A stretch of 64,000 nucleotides of DNA from Malus domestica (lineage: Eukaryota; Streptophyta; Magnoliopsida; Rosales; Rosaceae). Numbering within the stretch: the first letter of the stretch is position 1; each line of letters starts with the position of its first letter. The notes beneath the pieces are model-generated. The model did no database searches, was not told the origin of the DNA, and was given only the letters and a program-made list of their open reading frames with translations. Position numbers and translations under genes: made by a program. The stretch spans positions 37,029,001-37,093,000 of the forward strand of contig NC_091671.1 of NCBI RefSeq assembly GCF_042453785.1, read 5' to 3'. Shown here in pieces: positions 33,642 through 44,863 of the stretch.

Positions 33642-36600
33642 ATGGAAGAAAAGGCATTTGCAGAGAAGAGCTTGTACGGTGGTTCTCTTCCTGTTCCTAG
33701 TGTTCAAGAATTAGTACAGAAGCCAATACTCACAATCCCACCCAGATACATACAGCCTTATCATCAAGAGATCATCAGTTCTGATCATCATGCTCATCAA
33801 ATCCCATCCATTGACATGCAGAAATTGCTTTCCCAAGAATCAACCATTTCTGAATCTGAACTAGCCAGGCTACATTTTGCTTGCCAAGAGTGGGGTTTCT
33901 TTCAGGTAATTAAATCACCTAGCCTTTTCCACTTAAATCTTTCATCAAATAGTGCTGATTGTTTTTTGCCCACGAGTTCCTGGAATTTGTCGATGATCAT
34001 TTAGTCTAGTATCATCTAGTCTTCGTTGGCGATATGAAGAGCAGTACATAACTATGTAATCATGTAATTAAATATATATATATATTGCACCTCAAGTTAA
34101 GCTTAATTAGTAGTCCACTTCTATATCAAACTTTTCCTTGATTTGTCGTTGGTTTAAATTCATGTTAGCAACAAGTGAGTCAAACTTAAAAATAGACAGG
34201 CCACCCTTCTGGAAATTCATGGCTTCGACCATTTGGTTATTTAAGGACCGTTTTTACGGATAAAACCATTTTAGGTATCAATCGAATGGGCTGATCTGAA
34301 AAATATTGAGGTTTCATAACAAAATCAAGTGGTAATATGGAGTGTAGCTCAGCTACTCTAAGAGCATGTAAAGTCTCTTCTCTCCAATTTGGGATTCATA
34401 CTGTCAACACTCTTACTCAATTGTGGTGAGTTTTCAAGCCTAACATATGAATAACACAAATTGAATAACGTGAAGTACATGTGGCCGTTGGACTTTACAT
34501 GTGAGACCAGCCCCCTATTCGGGTAAAGTATGGTGCAAACAGATACCATGATGTGGAAGCCTAGGCATTAAGCTATAAATTAGATTGCTACAAAAAAATA
34601 TCGTTAATAGGTTGCTACAAAATGTATTTTAGTTTTTTGTTGTTCTTTTCCTTGGTTAACTTGGCTACTTTCTAGGCCTAACCTATGTTTTTTTCACCTT
34701 GCCTGCATACTAAATTTTAGAAATTGCTATTTCGAATGTTTTTTGGCCATAGTATTCGTTCTATATATTTTTCAGTTGGTAAACCATGGTGTGAGCTCTT
34801 CCTTGTTGGAGAAAATGAAGACAGAAACTCAAGAGTTCTTCAACCTACCCATGGAAGAGAAGAAAATATTTTCGCAACAGCCAGGAGACATTGAAGGTTT
34901 TGGACAATCTTTTGTAGTTTCTGAAGACCAAAAACTCGATTGGGCTGACACTTTCGTCTTGACCACCCTTCCTGTCCAACTGAGGAAGCCTCACCTACTC
35001 CCAAAACTCCCTTCTCCTTTCAGGTCCTCTCGTGATTCCAAATAAATATGTTTGTCTATGATTTTGTGCAATATGATGAATGCACGATTATATCGAAGAG
35101 TAATGTTATTTAGTAAAAGAAAGAAAAAACTGATTTTATTTCTGACAATCTCTAGTTGAGTATTGATATAAGTGAGTGTAACATACATAAGTGACATACA
35201 GACTTACTTCTGTTAACACGTGTTACTAATGAAATCATTTGTATGTGTCTAATAATATTATTGATAGATATCAGTGCATTAGGTCATCTAGGTTATATTC
35301 ATCCTAACATGATTTTCCTATACTAAACTCAGGTGTCGAATTAGTTTTTTATATTGGTCCTTTTTATGAGGTAAAATATTGTTTCAAATCTTTTGAATCT
35401 ATACACATAGGTACGCTACATAATTCATAAAATGTATCCACAACAATGAACTAGAATAGTACGTACCTACGTGTATATCATGATTATCACCATGGTGAAA
35501 CCCTAATTATGGCAGCAATATCTAATAAAACAATCATCGACACTAATCCAATTTTCTATTTTCTATTGGAAAGACTATAAACAATTTATTTTAGGGTGTT
35601 TTTGAGATACACACACCCTTGCAACTCCTATTTTATAGACAAAAAGCCACCTATGTTTAAATATTCAAATAAAATACAAATTTCATAAAGACAGCAATGT
35701 AGAAAAATAATTGACTATTATACAAAATAATTTCATAAAGCCACAATATCCAAATTATTTCAATAAATGTTACTGCTCGCTAGAAAATAATTATGTTACT
35801 TAGTACTATGGTCTAGTGATATTCCTTTTCACTTATAAGTGAGAGGTCTTAAGTTCGATTCTCACCAAAGGCGAGTTTAAACCACATTATTGCTAGTTCA
35901 TTGTACGACTAAATCCACTCCTCCCCCTTAATGTAGATAATATCGTTTGTTAAAAAAAATTAGAAAAAAATTATGATATGTATTGTTACCCTTAATATAT
36001 ATATACACACTAGCATTTGCCTACATCTTTTGTGTGTAAGAACATATTTTTTTTAGAAAAATGGGAAGCAGAGAGGGAGAGAAAGAGAACGTGGGGGGGG
36101 GGGAGGTTTTTGTTTTTGGTTTTTTTAATTATTTTTTTAATTTTGAATATTGGAGATATTTTAACATCACATGTAGGTGAGGTTTCAATAAAAAATAGTA
36201 AAATTTGAACATATGAAATTACATTATTGCCCATCATTTTTTTTGGTGTGATAGAAGACTAAATAGTCTTTTCACCCTCCTTTGGTTGACAAAGAGGGTT
36301 TTATTAATAGGTAGTTTAGATATAAATTATTTGCACATAAATAGTGCTACAAATACGTACAAAAATATTCTACCTATTAGTTTACCTATTTACAAATTGA
36401 TGATGAGTAAAATAACTATTTTTATAGGTAAATTATTTATATGTATTATTAAATATATTGAGCAATAGTAATATGCAATCGGCCCTTTAAAACAATGATG
36501 GAAAATAATTGGATCCTTACAAGACGGTGTGGGTTGTGGGTTCAAATCCCGTCAATGACTAATTTAACAAAATCTATTTTTTTGACAAAAAAAAAAAAAC

Positions 36601-38178
36601 CAACAACAAGAATATGTATTGTCAAATAATTAATTTATATTTTTATTTAAACTATAGGTAAATTATTTTTTAATAAAATAACAACCCTTTATTATGTAGG
36701 TAGTTTATTTTGCATGCATATAGGGCACATTTTATTAGTATACGATATATGTACAATTGATAAATAAATTAATTTTGAATCAAACAATATTGCTTTATTT
36801 TGTACGTAAATTATTTTGCATATATTGTAACATATTTTAGGCACAATTTATCATTGTAAGATATATGTACAAATAATTCATCTATATTTTTATAATGCAG
36901 AGAGACTATAGAAACTTACTCATTGGAACTGAAAAAGCTAGCCATGACTATCCTATCACAAATGGAAAAAGCTTTGCAGATGGAAACCAATGAAGTGACC
37001 AACATATTCGAAGGTGCATTGCAAGCGGTGAGGGTGAACTATTACCCTCCGTGTCCTCAGCCGGGGAAAGTCCTCGGTCTGACCCCTCACTCTGATGGTG
37101 GAGCTCTCACCATCCTCCTACAAGTCAATGAAATGGATGGCCTCCAAGTAAAGAAAGATGGGATTTGGGTTCCTGTGAAGCCACTACCAGATGCCTTTAT
37201 TGTGAATATTGGAGACGTTCTAGAGGTAATGATTTTCACTGATAACTTTAACCTTTTGAATATTATCTTGCTCGATACGTAGATGAAAACGTTATCCAAC
37301 TGTAATTTTCATACCATTGACCATCAGGTGATCAATTCTTTTTTAACTACATATAGTTCATATTCAAAATTAATTTACACAGTAACGTAGAAAAATATCT
37401 GGTAAAAAAGAATTTTACTCCAACATTACTCAGTACCAATTTTCACTCTGGTAAGTGTATATAAATAGTGTAGTGTTGCGAACAAGAGTTAGTTGAGTTG
37501 GTAAAGATCGTTCTCTTTGCTAAACCAAGGCTTACGTTCGAGTTTCGCTGCCGGCAATCCCTCTTGGTGAGTGATTTGTAAAAACATAAAAAAAAAGGCT
37601 AAAGCCCCCCTTTGTAAGTCCTCAAAGAGGCATGTGGTATGCCTTGGACCTGCAATGGGTAGTCTTCCATTGCTCTAAACTTTTTGTTACCAAAAAAATA
37701 AAAGATTGTAGTGTTATACATGTCATGTTTACTGACTATATTGTTAAGCATGTAAATCTTTCACACATAGCTTAATCTTCAATAACTTTTGACTGCGTGA
37801 GTGCGTCCTATATTTTGTGAGAGATGTGTTGAACAATTATTTCAAACAAAAGTTTGATCCTTAATAATTATACCTATTGCAGCTATTACCTTTTATTTTT
37901 AGTGTTTAAATATATGCTTGTATGCATGGCAGGTTATAACAAATGGGACGTATCGTAGCATTGAACATCGTGCAATTGTGAACTCTGAAAAAGAAAGGCT
38001 CTCAATCGCCACATTTTACAACCCCAGAGTTGATGGTGAAATCGGCCCAGCCTCTAGCTTGATTACTGAGAAAACACCTGCAGCATTTAAAAGGCTGAGT
38101 GTTGAAGAATATTTGAAAGCAATTTTTGATCGTAAGCTTCATGGAAAGTCTTTTCTTGACGAATTGAGGATTAAGTAA
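33642..38178 (+). CDS. 2-oxoglutarate/Fe(II)-dependent dioxygenase, SRG1-like, copy A
   Basis: Exons 33642-33905, 34776-35023, 36901-37225 and 37933-38178 (GT-AG introns) give 360 aa without a break. I chose the ATG at 33642 because an in-frame ATG at 33633 is ACG in copy B. An N-terminal DIOX_N region ([41 protein letters not shown]) leads into the 2OG-Fe(II) oxygenase domain. Iron ligands are His and Asp in [15 protein letters not shown] and His in SIEHRA; the 2-oxoglutarate contact is Arg-x-Ser in [12 protein letters not shown]. Length is normal for plant DOXC enzymes such as SRG1, codeine demethylase or flavonoid oxygenases. The protein is soluble with no targeting signal; substrate cannot be told from sequence. 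Its 3' UTR is replaced after 38,188 by BASS-derived DNA. Confidence 0.93.
34308..34560 (+). repeat. Dispersed repeat in intron 1 of gene A
   Basis: Same family as 13,606-13,930 (GGTTTCATAACAAAATCAAG here). Also present in intron 1 of gene B, so it predates the gene duplication. Confidence 0.65.
35797..35960 (+). repeat. tRNA-like SINE, family 1, in intron 2 of gene A
   Basis: A-box-like TATGGTCTAGTGATAT, B box AGTTCGATTCTC, a body with ACCACATTATTGCTAG and a poly(A)-like end. The equivalent copy in gene B is 49,070-49,245. Confidence 0.75.
36480..36600 (+). repeat. SINE-like fragment, family 3
   Basis: It has a B-box match GGGTTCAAATCCCG, and a poly(A) run follows. The B-gene intron has the equivalent at 46,290-46,400. 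It cannot be a tRNA gene: no cloverleaf can be built. Confidence 0.5.
37467..37702 (+). repeat. tRNA-like SINE, family 2, in intron 3 of gene A
   Basis: A box TTAGTTGAGTTGGTAAAG, B box CGTTCGAGTTTCGC, then GCCCCCCTTTGTAAGTCC and an A-rich end. The same insertion is in intron 3 of gene B (45,203-45,430). Confidence 0.75.
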
Positions 38179-38188
38179 TGATGTTAAG

Positions 38189-38870
38189 CAGTGGAACAGT
38201 TGGATTTGCACTTTTTGGTGCTGGTCTGTGAATAAGTTAAACATGTATTGGTGGGTTATACCTCTATTAGAGAGATTATGTAAATATGATGTAAAAAAAT
38301 GTGATAAGTGTAACACTACTTGTTTTTATTTTTCTTTCCTATCCTATGTCCAGTCCACCATTTTCGTTCTATTATTTTGCAAATGATTGCCTCTATATTA
38401 CAAATAGTCCAATCCAAAAGATTGAATTGGGGAACAAGGGAGCAAGTACACAACTTTATTTATATCTACAAAGTTCAGATCGAAAGATTTCAATTTTCGC
38501 CTTATCATCGTACACCAAAAAAAAAAAAAAAAAAAAAACAAAACAAAAACTCCAAGTGATTTTGAGAGAAAACTTCTCTCAAATCGTAACCCAAAGCCCA
38601 AGCCCAACAACAAAGCCGGACCTCTCACCCAAATACTTTTGGTACCAAAATTCCCCCAACCAAAAACTTAAATACCCCGCCAAATTCAATTATTGGCTAC
38701 TAAAACTCAAATGAAAACGAAGGCTCGTAACTTTCAAACAACAAATCTAGTTCGTTCGTCTAATATTTCAATTCAAATCCTTAATCTCTAATCCTAAAAT
38801 CAAAACCTCAAAAGAGATCAAACTCTCTCAATCAATCTTCCTGCCAAATCATTTTGTATCATAGGTTAGT
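38189..38870 (+). other. BASS 3' UTR/downstream segment, copy 3, fused to gene A
   Basis: Ten bases after the gene A stop, sequence switches from 2OGD 3' UTR (shared with B up to TTAAGCAGT) to BASS 3' UTR beginning GGAACAGTTGGATTTGCAC. It then follows copy 1 (11,505-12,620), with the empty site for the 477-bp hAT element, and ends at CCAAATCATTTT. Confidence 0.85.
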
Positions 38871-39259
38871 TTAGGGATGCTAATAGGATCTTTCTTAATT
38901 ATGTTCGGACTTGCCTCAAATTGATAATGCATTATCCAAGAAGTAATAATATCCGAGTAATGGAGTAGTCTGACAACATCATCATCATTCAAGTTTAACT
39001 GAGTCATAATCTCCGAGTAACTCAGTCTATCTGAGGTATTGAATAACAGCAGGGCTAAAGTCTAAAGTAAGATAAAGAAAAATCAGTCTTTGAAATAAAT
39101 CAAACACTAATAGATCAACATATCACAACCCAGAAGAAAAATATGAGAAATAGATCACAGATTAGAGAGAGTTCAATTAATATCTTAGATATAGTGCATT
39201 ATATTTTCAGCCATTGTAAATGTAATTGTTTAATGATTGTGGTTGTTTTCAGGATCTTT
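38871..39259. other. Intergenic, nothing recognised
   Basis: AT-rich, probably outer sequence of the CACTA remnant that follows. A repeat of CCGAGTAA(C/T) is seen at 38,952 and 39,012. Confidence 0.35.
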
Positions 39260-40070
39260 TTTTGTGTCTTAGGCTGAAGAACATGATGGAAATGAACCTG
39301 ATCGTGTGACTTTTTTCAAAATGACACACACAAGAGGACCTAAGCAACTCCCAATTGATGCTGAATCTGGCAGAATGATGGTAATTTGTACATTTTCACT
39401 TTATCAAATTTATTTCCAGCAACCTTTAACGAAATTTTATGCATTTACGAATGATTAAGACTTTTTCAAACAGTTGGCAATTGACAATCTGGAAGTGGAG
39501 GTTCGTGAGCGTGGTAAAGAGGTAACAACAGAGGTTCGCAATAGGATTGTTGCAAAAGTGTTGGGGCCAGAGAAGCGAAATCACGTGCGCGGCTTTGGCC
39601 TTGGAGGTGGTTGGGCAGATGTACCAGGAATTATTATTGAGTAGCGAGGTATTTCTAGGGAAGTGAAGTATCTTCAGGAAGCTTATAAAACTCATAAACA
39701 AGCCACTGCTGCTGCGGAAGAAAAAATGACTCGTATGATGCATGAGGCAAATGAGAAAGAGGAAAAGATGAAAAAAGAGCAAGAAGAAAGCATACAAAGG
39801 CTTAGGGCCGAACAAGAGGAGAATTTGAGGTTAGCAAAGGTGCAAATGGATGGGCAATTGAAAGCCATGTTAGCATATGTGGGCATCAACATTGGTTCAT
39901 TTGGAGTGGGTGCTCTACAAAGTACTTCAACTCAGCAACAAGGGTGTGGAAGCTCACACGCTCATATTTCAACGCTTTTCGAAGGTGGAAATGACAAGAA
40001 TGTGCAATGTGGACCTCCAGATTCTTGTGCTATGATGCATGAGGACTGCCAAAGTGAGAATACTAGTTAG
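39260..40070 (+). pseudogene. CACTA-associated protein remnant (Ptta/En/Spm transposase type)
   Basis: Exon one (39,275-39,379) reads EPDRVTFFKMTHTRGPKQLP. After an intron, 39,474-40,070 reads ATEVRNRIVAKVLGPEKRN-like sequence, GFGLGGGWADVPGIIIE, a TAG stop at about 39,642, then a coiled coil with AAAEEKMTRMMHEANEKEE and a tail ending CQSENTS. The motif FKMTHT and the C-terminal coiled coil are typical of the second ORF of plant CACTA elements (Transposase_24 type). The N-terminus is missing and one stop is present, so it is a relic. Confidence 0.65.
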
Positions 40071-40429
40071 TTGTCATCAAGCAACCCTTGTAGATGTGTA
40101 TTTTGTTTATGTATTGCTGGTTTGAATTGAGACACAAGCTTGGATATGTTATATTTTGTTGTATATAGAGAATTCCCCGGTATGTCCAACATAGGATAAC
40201 ATGTATTTTCTTGTTTAACATTTGGATGGGTTGTATTGTTAGGTTGCATGAATAGGTCTTAGCCAAGAACATGGGTTATGTAATATATTAACTTCACTAT
40301 TTTAGTGCTAATGTTAATGAATCTAATGTTAATTTATCTTTAGTTTGTAATGGATGGTTTGTAAGTTCCTCAAATTTGGTGGAAATTAGGTCATGTGAGC
40401 AAGCCTGATGATTTCTATATTTAAATAAA

Positions 40430-41337
40430 AAATCCAATTTTACCAAAAAAATAAACAAAATTCCAATTGTGCCACACTTTTACAATTGTGCTGGAGCTTT
40501 ATTGTATTTATTAAAATATAATAGAGTGGCACAATTTTAAAGTTGTGGTGCCTTTGCTTTAACATTTATACAGCAATCTAAGCCTTTAAAATAGCAATTG
40601 TGCCCATCTTACACCATACATGCAATAGCCTTTATTAGAGGTGAGACACAAAAAGGGTTGTATTTGTGCTTAGCCTTTGGGCACAAAACATCATATTGTG
40701 TGTTATCATTAATGGTAATGCCCATTGAGGGCACATACACAAAGATAGTAGCTGCACTGTTGCTATTGGTCTATGAGCACAATTGTTGGTGCTTTTTGGC
40801 CTCAAAGGGCACATATAATTTATTGTACGCAGTTTGTAGTGATAATTTCATTTAAGATAATGTTGCTTACTGAGCTTTGCAACTCACCTTTTTTCCCTTC
40901 CGTTTCAGCAGCTTGGGTGAGAAGTTGACACATGTTTTGGTGTATATTTGAAGAGTTGTACAAGATTTTTGTTCATTTTAGAAAACATTAGATGTTTTGT
41001 AGCTATTTTAACAACATTGTGCACATTAGATGTTTTCTACCTTTATTCTGGATTTTGGAACCTTTGTAATTTCATTTTCAGGTTATTTGTAGGAAATGGT
41101 AATAAATTGTTTATTTCAGTTTGGGAGAACGGGAAGTATTACTTTTTACTCTTAGAAGTAAAATTAAGTGTCACCTGCTCGAATTTAGTTTGGGTCAAAT
41201 TCGTTGCATGACATGTGATGAGCTGATAGTACTAGTGTAATCCATTAAAGCATATTACTTGTGGTGAGGTGATGTAGTTTAGGCCAAATCTGTTGTGTGA
41301 CAAGTGGTGAGGTGATAGTATTGGTGTAATCCATTAG
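40430..41337. mobile_element. Tail of the CACTA-like remnant with repeats
   Basis: 40,440-40,850 is rich in short GTGCCACA / TTGTGCC / CACAATTG motifs, like CACTA subterminal DNA. 40,850-41,250 is the direct counterpart of the inverted fragment at 4296-4700. The TGTAATCCATTA...GGTGAGGTGAT sequence is partly duplicated at 41,237 and 41,325. Confidence 0.5.
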
Positions 41338-41992
41338 GTACCATGTGGTACGTAGGATGGATGGAATGCAGTGGGACGGGACGCACTCGTCCCACGTTTG
41401 GTGCTCCAATTTTCCTAGGATGTGCTATCCTATGAAACGGATTTTAGTCAATTTTTTATGTCACCCTCCCCCTGGAACAACTTGTTCCAGCCCATGGAAC
41501 ACAAAATTATAACTTTTTGGACAATAATACCCTTTTTTTCATTAATTTCACTATCTACCCTTTCGCTCCCATAGCCTCCCTCTCTCCTGTAGCCTCTTCC
41601 TCCTCCACCACAAACCCAGCAACCCAAGCTAACCTAATCCCAGTAAACCAATCTGAACCCAACCTCACTTTCCTTCTACCGCCTCCCTCCTCCCTGCTAG
41701 TCCCACAACGAGACCGTTACCCTCCGCCGCGAAAACCTCAAGACCACCCACTTGCAGGATGTGGCTGACGTCATCGCTCAAGGAATGGGACGACAAGGAT
41801 TACGCGGAAGATGTAAGGGATGACGTTGAACTTGTCGACAATGGCTTAGGTAAGGTCGAACTCGTCGGAGTGGATGGGTACGATTGTCATTTAATCCTTC
41901 GTTCCATTCTGGCTTGAACGTACACCAAACGTAGCATGGAACCTCCATTCCGTTTTGTCCCGTCTGCGTACTAGACGGTACCGTAAAGCATA
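41338..41992. mobile_element. Non-autonomous DNA element with GGTACC ends
   Basis: Starts GGTACCATGTGGTACG and ends CGTACTAGACGGTACC. The ends are imperfect inverted repeats about 60 bp deep (ACGTTTGGTG inside one, CACCAAACGT inside the other). It interrupts TGTAATCCATTA / AAAGCATATTACTT, which is intact at 41,240. The interior (41,560-41,880) is GC-richer and coding-like, possibly captured gene DNA. I cannot fix the superfamily from the duplication. Confidence 0.6.
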
Positions 41993-42200
41993 TTACTTTG
42001 TAGCGTAAACAATTTGGTCATAGACTTTAAAACCTTCAATTGGATAGAGGCGTGGAATTATTGAACTAGCTGGAGTGCAGAAACTTGAGTGTAACGAGGA
42101 TATTTCTAGGAACTTGGTTACATAATAGTGTTAGTCTTAGGTTACGTGATAAGTGCTATAAAGTGATGGAATATGTAATAATTTCATGCCTTATAAAATT

Positions 42201-42354
42201 AGAAAAACAAATGAAAATGATTTGAAAACTTTGAGTTTTAACGAAAATGACAAAAATGTGTTGTAAATGAATATTACCAGGATTGACTTTTTAGAGTAAA
42301 AATGTGATTTTTCATTAAAGTGAACAGTACCAGGTGTTTTTCGTTAAAGCTTCC
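42201..42354 (+). mobile_element. 154-bp Mutator-type MITE
   Basis: AGAAAAACAAATG to CGTTAAAGCTTCC, with approximate 9-bp duplication TATAAAATT/TTTAAAATT. Same length as the copies at 58,509 and 59,080. Confidence 0.8.
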
Positions 42355-42440
42355 TTTAAAATTTGGGATGTTTAAGCAATAAATTAATTGGGATACACTC
42401 ACTGTTAAAGTTTTCAACTATGAATTTGTCAAATAAATTA

Positions 42441-42586
42441 GGAAGTTTTAACGAAACACTCCCGATATTACACATTTTTAACGAAAAACCACATTTTTAC
42501 CTTTACTGGTACTATTCACTACACCTTTATTTATCATTTTTCATTAAAACTAATGTTTTTTTTTTTGACCTTTCGTTAGTTTTCCT
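42441..42586 (-). mobile_element. Mutator-type MITE, same family, inverted
   Basis: GGAAGTTTTAACG to GTTAGTTTTCCT, with a perfect 9-bp duplication AATAAATTA (42432-42440 and 42587-42595). Confidence 0.85.
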
Positions 42587-42679
42587 AATAAATTAAGCAT
42601 CATATCCAAGAAAAGTAAAAAAAAATATAACTATAGTTTGTCGAAATTTTTTTGAGAGACTGCATTTTTTAACCATTAG

Positions 42680-44535
42680 TATGGGTGGTTCGGTATGGGA
42701 TCCCATACCGAAACCCTTGTCCCGATTCCCAAACCAAAATTTTCAGGAATCCCAATTTCAATACCGATCTCAAACCAAAATTTCGAGAATCCCAGTTTTC
42801 GGGAATCCCGAAATAGTTTCGGGATTTCGAGACAAATCGGGAATCCCGAAATGGTTTTGGGCTTTTGGACTAAAATTTGACATATTATGCTTTTGGGCTA
42901 AAATTCAACCTTTTAACATATTATGCTTTTGGGCTGCCAATCTGCCAGTGCCAATCTGTTGAACATATAACTTGCAACCAGAAGCCCGTCCCCTAAACAG
43001 AGTGCTTTACATATCAAAACAAAGCCATTGGCCAATATGTAATAGTTAACAATGTTTTGAAGATAAGTTACCAATAAAACTGCTGCAGGACAGGGAACTG
43101 AAGAATACCTTAACCTCAAAAGCTGGATTCCCAAATTGGTAGTGCTCCTCTTTTTCTTTGTTGTATCGTTCACTTACTGATTTTATGATGGTAAGAGGAT
43201 ACATTTACGTCAGATACTTATTCGCTTTTTGCCAGCTTAGCACAAGAAACATTTGGAATATGTTTTCAAGAATCTGTATATGGAAAACAAAAGAAAATTG
43301 ATATATCATGGTAACATTTTAGAATAACTTTTTAATCCACTTCCCTGCAATCAATATGTTTTGTAAGCTGTTGTTACTGATAAACGTATGGTTTTCATAT
43401 CTGCTTGCAGACATTGTGGTAGCAGGATCTAATCGGTTAGTCATTAGTTTACATGTGTGCAAGTGTTCCCGTGAGTGAGGATCTAATCTTTTCTTGTTCT
43501 AAATAGTAAAAGAAATCATGATTTCACACCAGGACGGATAAATCATACACAATTCATATTGGAGATGCATTCACATAGCCTATAAGAATATATACATATA
43601 AATTCATACACACAATACGATGATCTCTATGGAACTAGTGCAGCATATATAAATAACCCTAAATCAACTGCAGTGACAAAATTTCCGAAAAGAACGAATG
43701 GGGTACCTGAGTACCTCGCTAAAATCCATATAAATGAATTCAAGTAGACAATCAAGATAATTGAATTCTATACAGAGAAACCATCAAAGCTCACAACTAA
43801 CTGGTACAAGACATTTTAGAAAACATTTACAAGGAACAAAGAAACAAAAGTAAAAAAGCTCTGATTTCAGAAGGTATTTTAGAAAACATTTAAGTCAGGC
43901 TCCCTCCCCCCTTTAACGGTTAACCTCTCATTCCGTTTGTAACCTCTCCGTCGATTCAAAAACCCTAATTCAGAAACCCTAATTTCAGAAATTCCTAATT
44001 CAGAAACCCAAATTCAAAATCTCTAATCGAATTTGGAATCAAACAATTTGTAAGAACTTTGGTTGAGTTTATTGCAGGAATTTCTTACCTTTTGCAGTGA
44101 GGAGGAGTGCGGACTAAGACCGAGAGCTCGATTCAGGAGCCGAATTCGGGTGGTATGGACAGTGGGTGAAAGTGCGATTCAAGTGAGGAGTGAGGACTAA
44201 GAGGAATGAGGACTGGTGTGGGTAGATTTGGGATTCAGGCGACGGATGTGGGAGGAGAGACAAATCGGCGAAGAGGAGATACTGAGGTGAGGTGAGGTGA
44301 GGTTTAGGTCTAAGGTGAGGTGAGTGAATGTCGAGAGACCGAGGGAGAGAGATAGAGTTAGACACGAGTTGATAACTTTGATTTATATGCAACGATTGAG
44401 ATTAAATCTCAACATAATCCAACGTTTGGTATTGGGTACCGAAATTTTTGAAAATTTTGGTTTGGGAATTTTTCTGTTCGGTTTCGGGAATTTTTCAGTT
44501 CGGTTTGGTATTTTTGGGATTTTTTCCCATCCCTA
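42680..44535. mobile_element. 1.86-kb non-autonomous hAT-like element (copy 1)
   Basis: Begins TATGGGTGGTTCGG and ends CCCATCCCTA; 8-bp duplication ACCATTAG/ACTATTAG. Both ends are dense in CGGTTTGGGA / TCCCGAAA motifs that can pair with each other. The interior includes TGAGGTGAGGTGAGG repeats. No transposase is seen. Related to the inverted copy at 49,436-51,270. Confidence 0.75.
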
Positions 44536-44863
44536 ACTATTAGTGTTCCATTTAATGTGGTAAGTGATGTGTACATGTCATGCCTCTTAATTAATTTATC
44601 TCATTGGATATTGGTTGTATGCATCACTTGTCACATAAGATGATACACTAATATGATACAAAATTATAGTCTCCCTGGTATTACTTTAGATTTGTCTCGT
44701 GATAACAACCAGCGAATTGTGTCCAAACTTATTATTAGATGATAATTTTTGATACATCATTTGGGCAATATTAATTTTACAACATACACCTTTTTATTCT
44801 CTTCAGAAATTTACATAAACCTTTTTGTTCTCTTCAGAGTGATCTCTCTACTGCTTAACATCA
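44536..44863. other. Downstream flank of gene B
   Basis: No gene. Includes the native 2OGD 3' UTR (adjacent to 44864) and a duplicated TTTACATAAACC/CTTCAGA motif. A possible poly(A) region lies around 44,790. Confidence 0.4.

Noticed and set aside
34776-35043. 2OGD exon 2 continuing to the stop at 35,043
   Set aside because: The frame past 35,023 crosses a perfect donor site, and the next exon restores the conserved sequence; the extra residues are intron.
35797-35960. tRNA gene from the A/B-box matches (also at 37,467 and 55,283)
   Set aside because: No cloverleaf or CCA-end structure follows. The units have SINE bodies and A-rich tails and occur as several copies.
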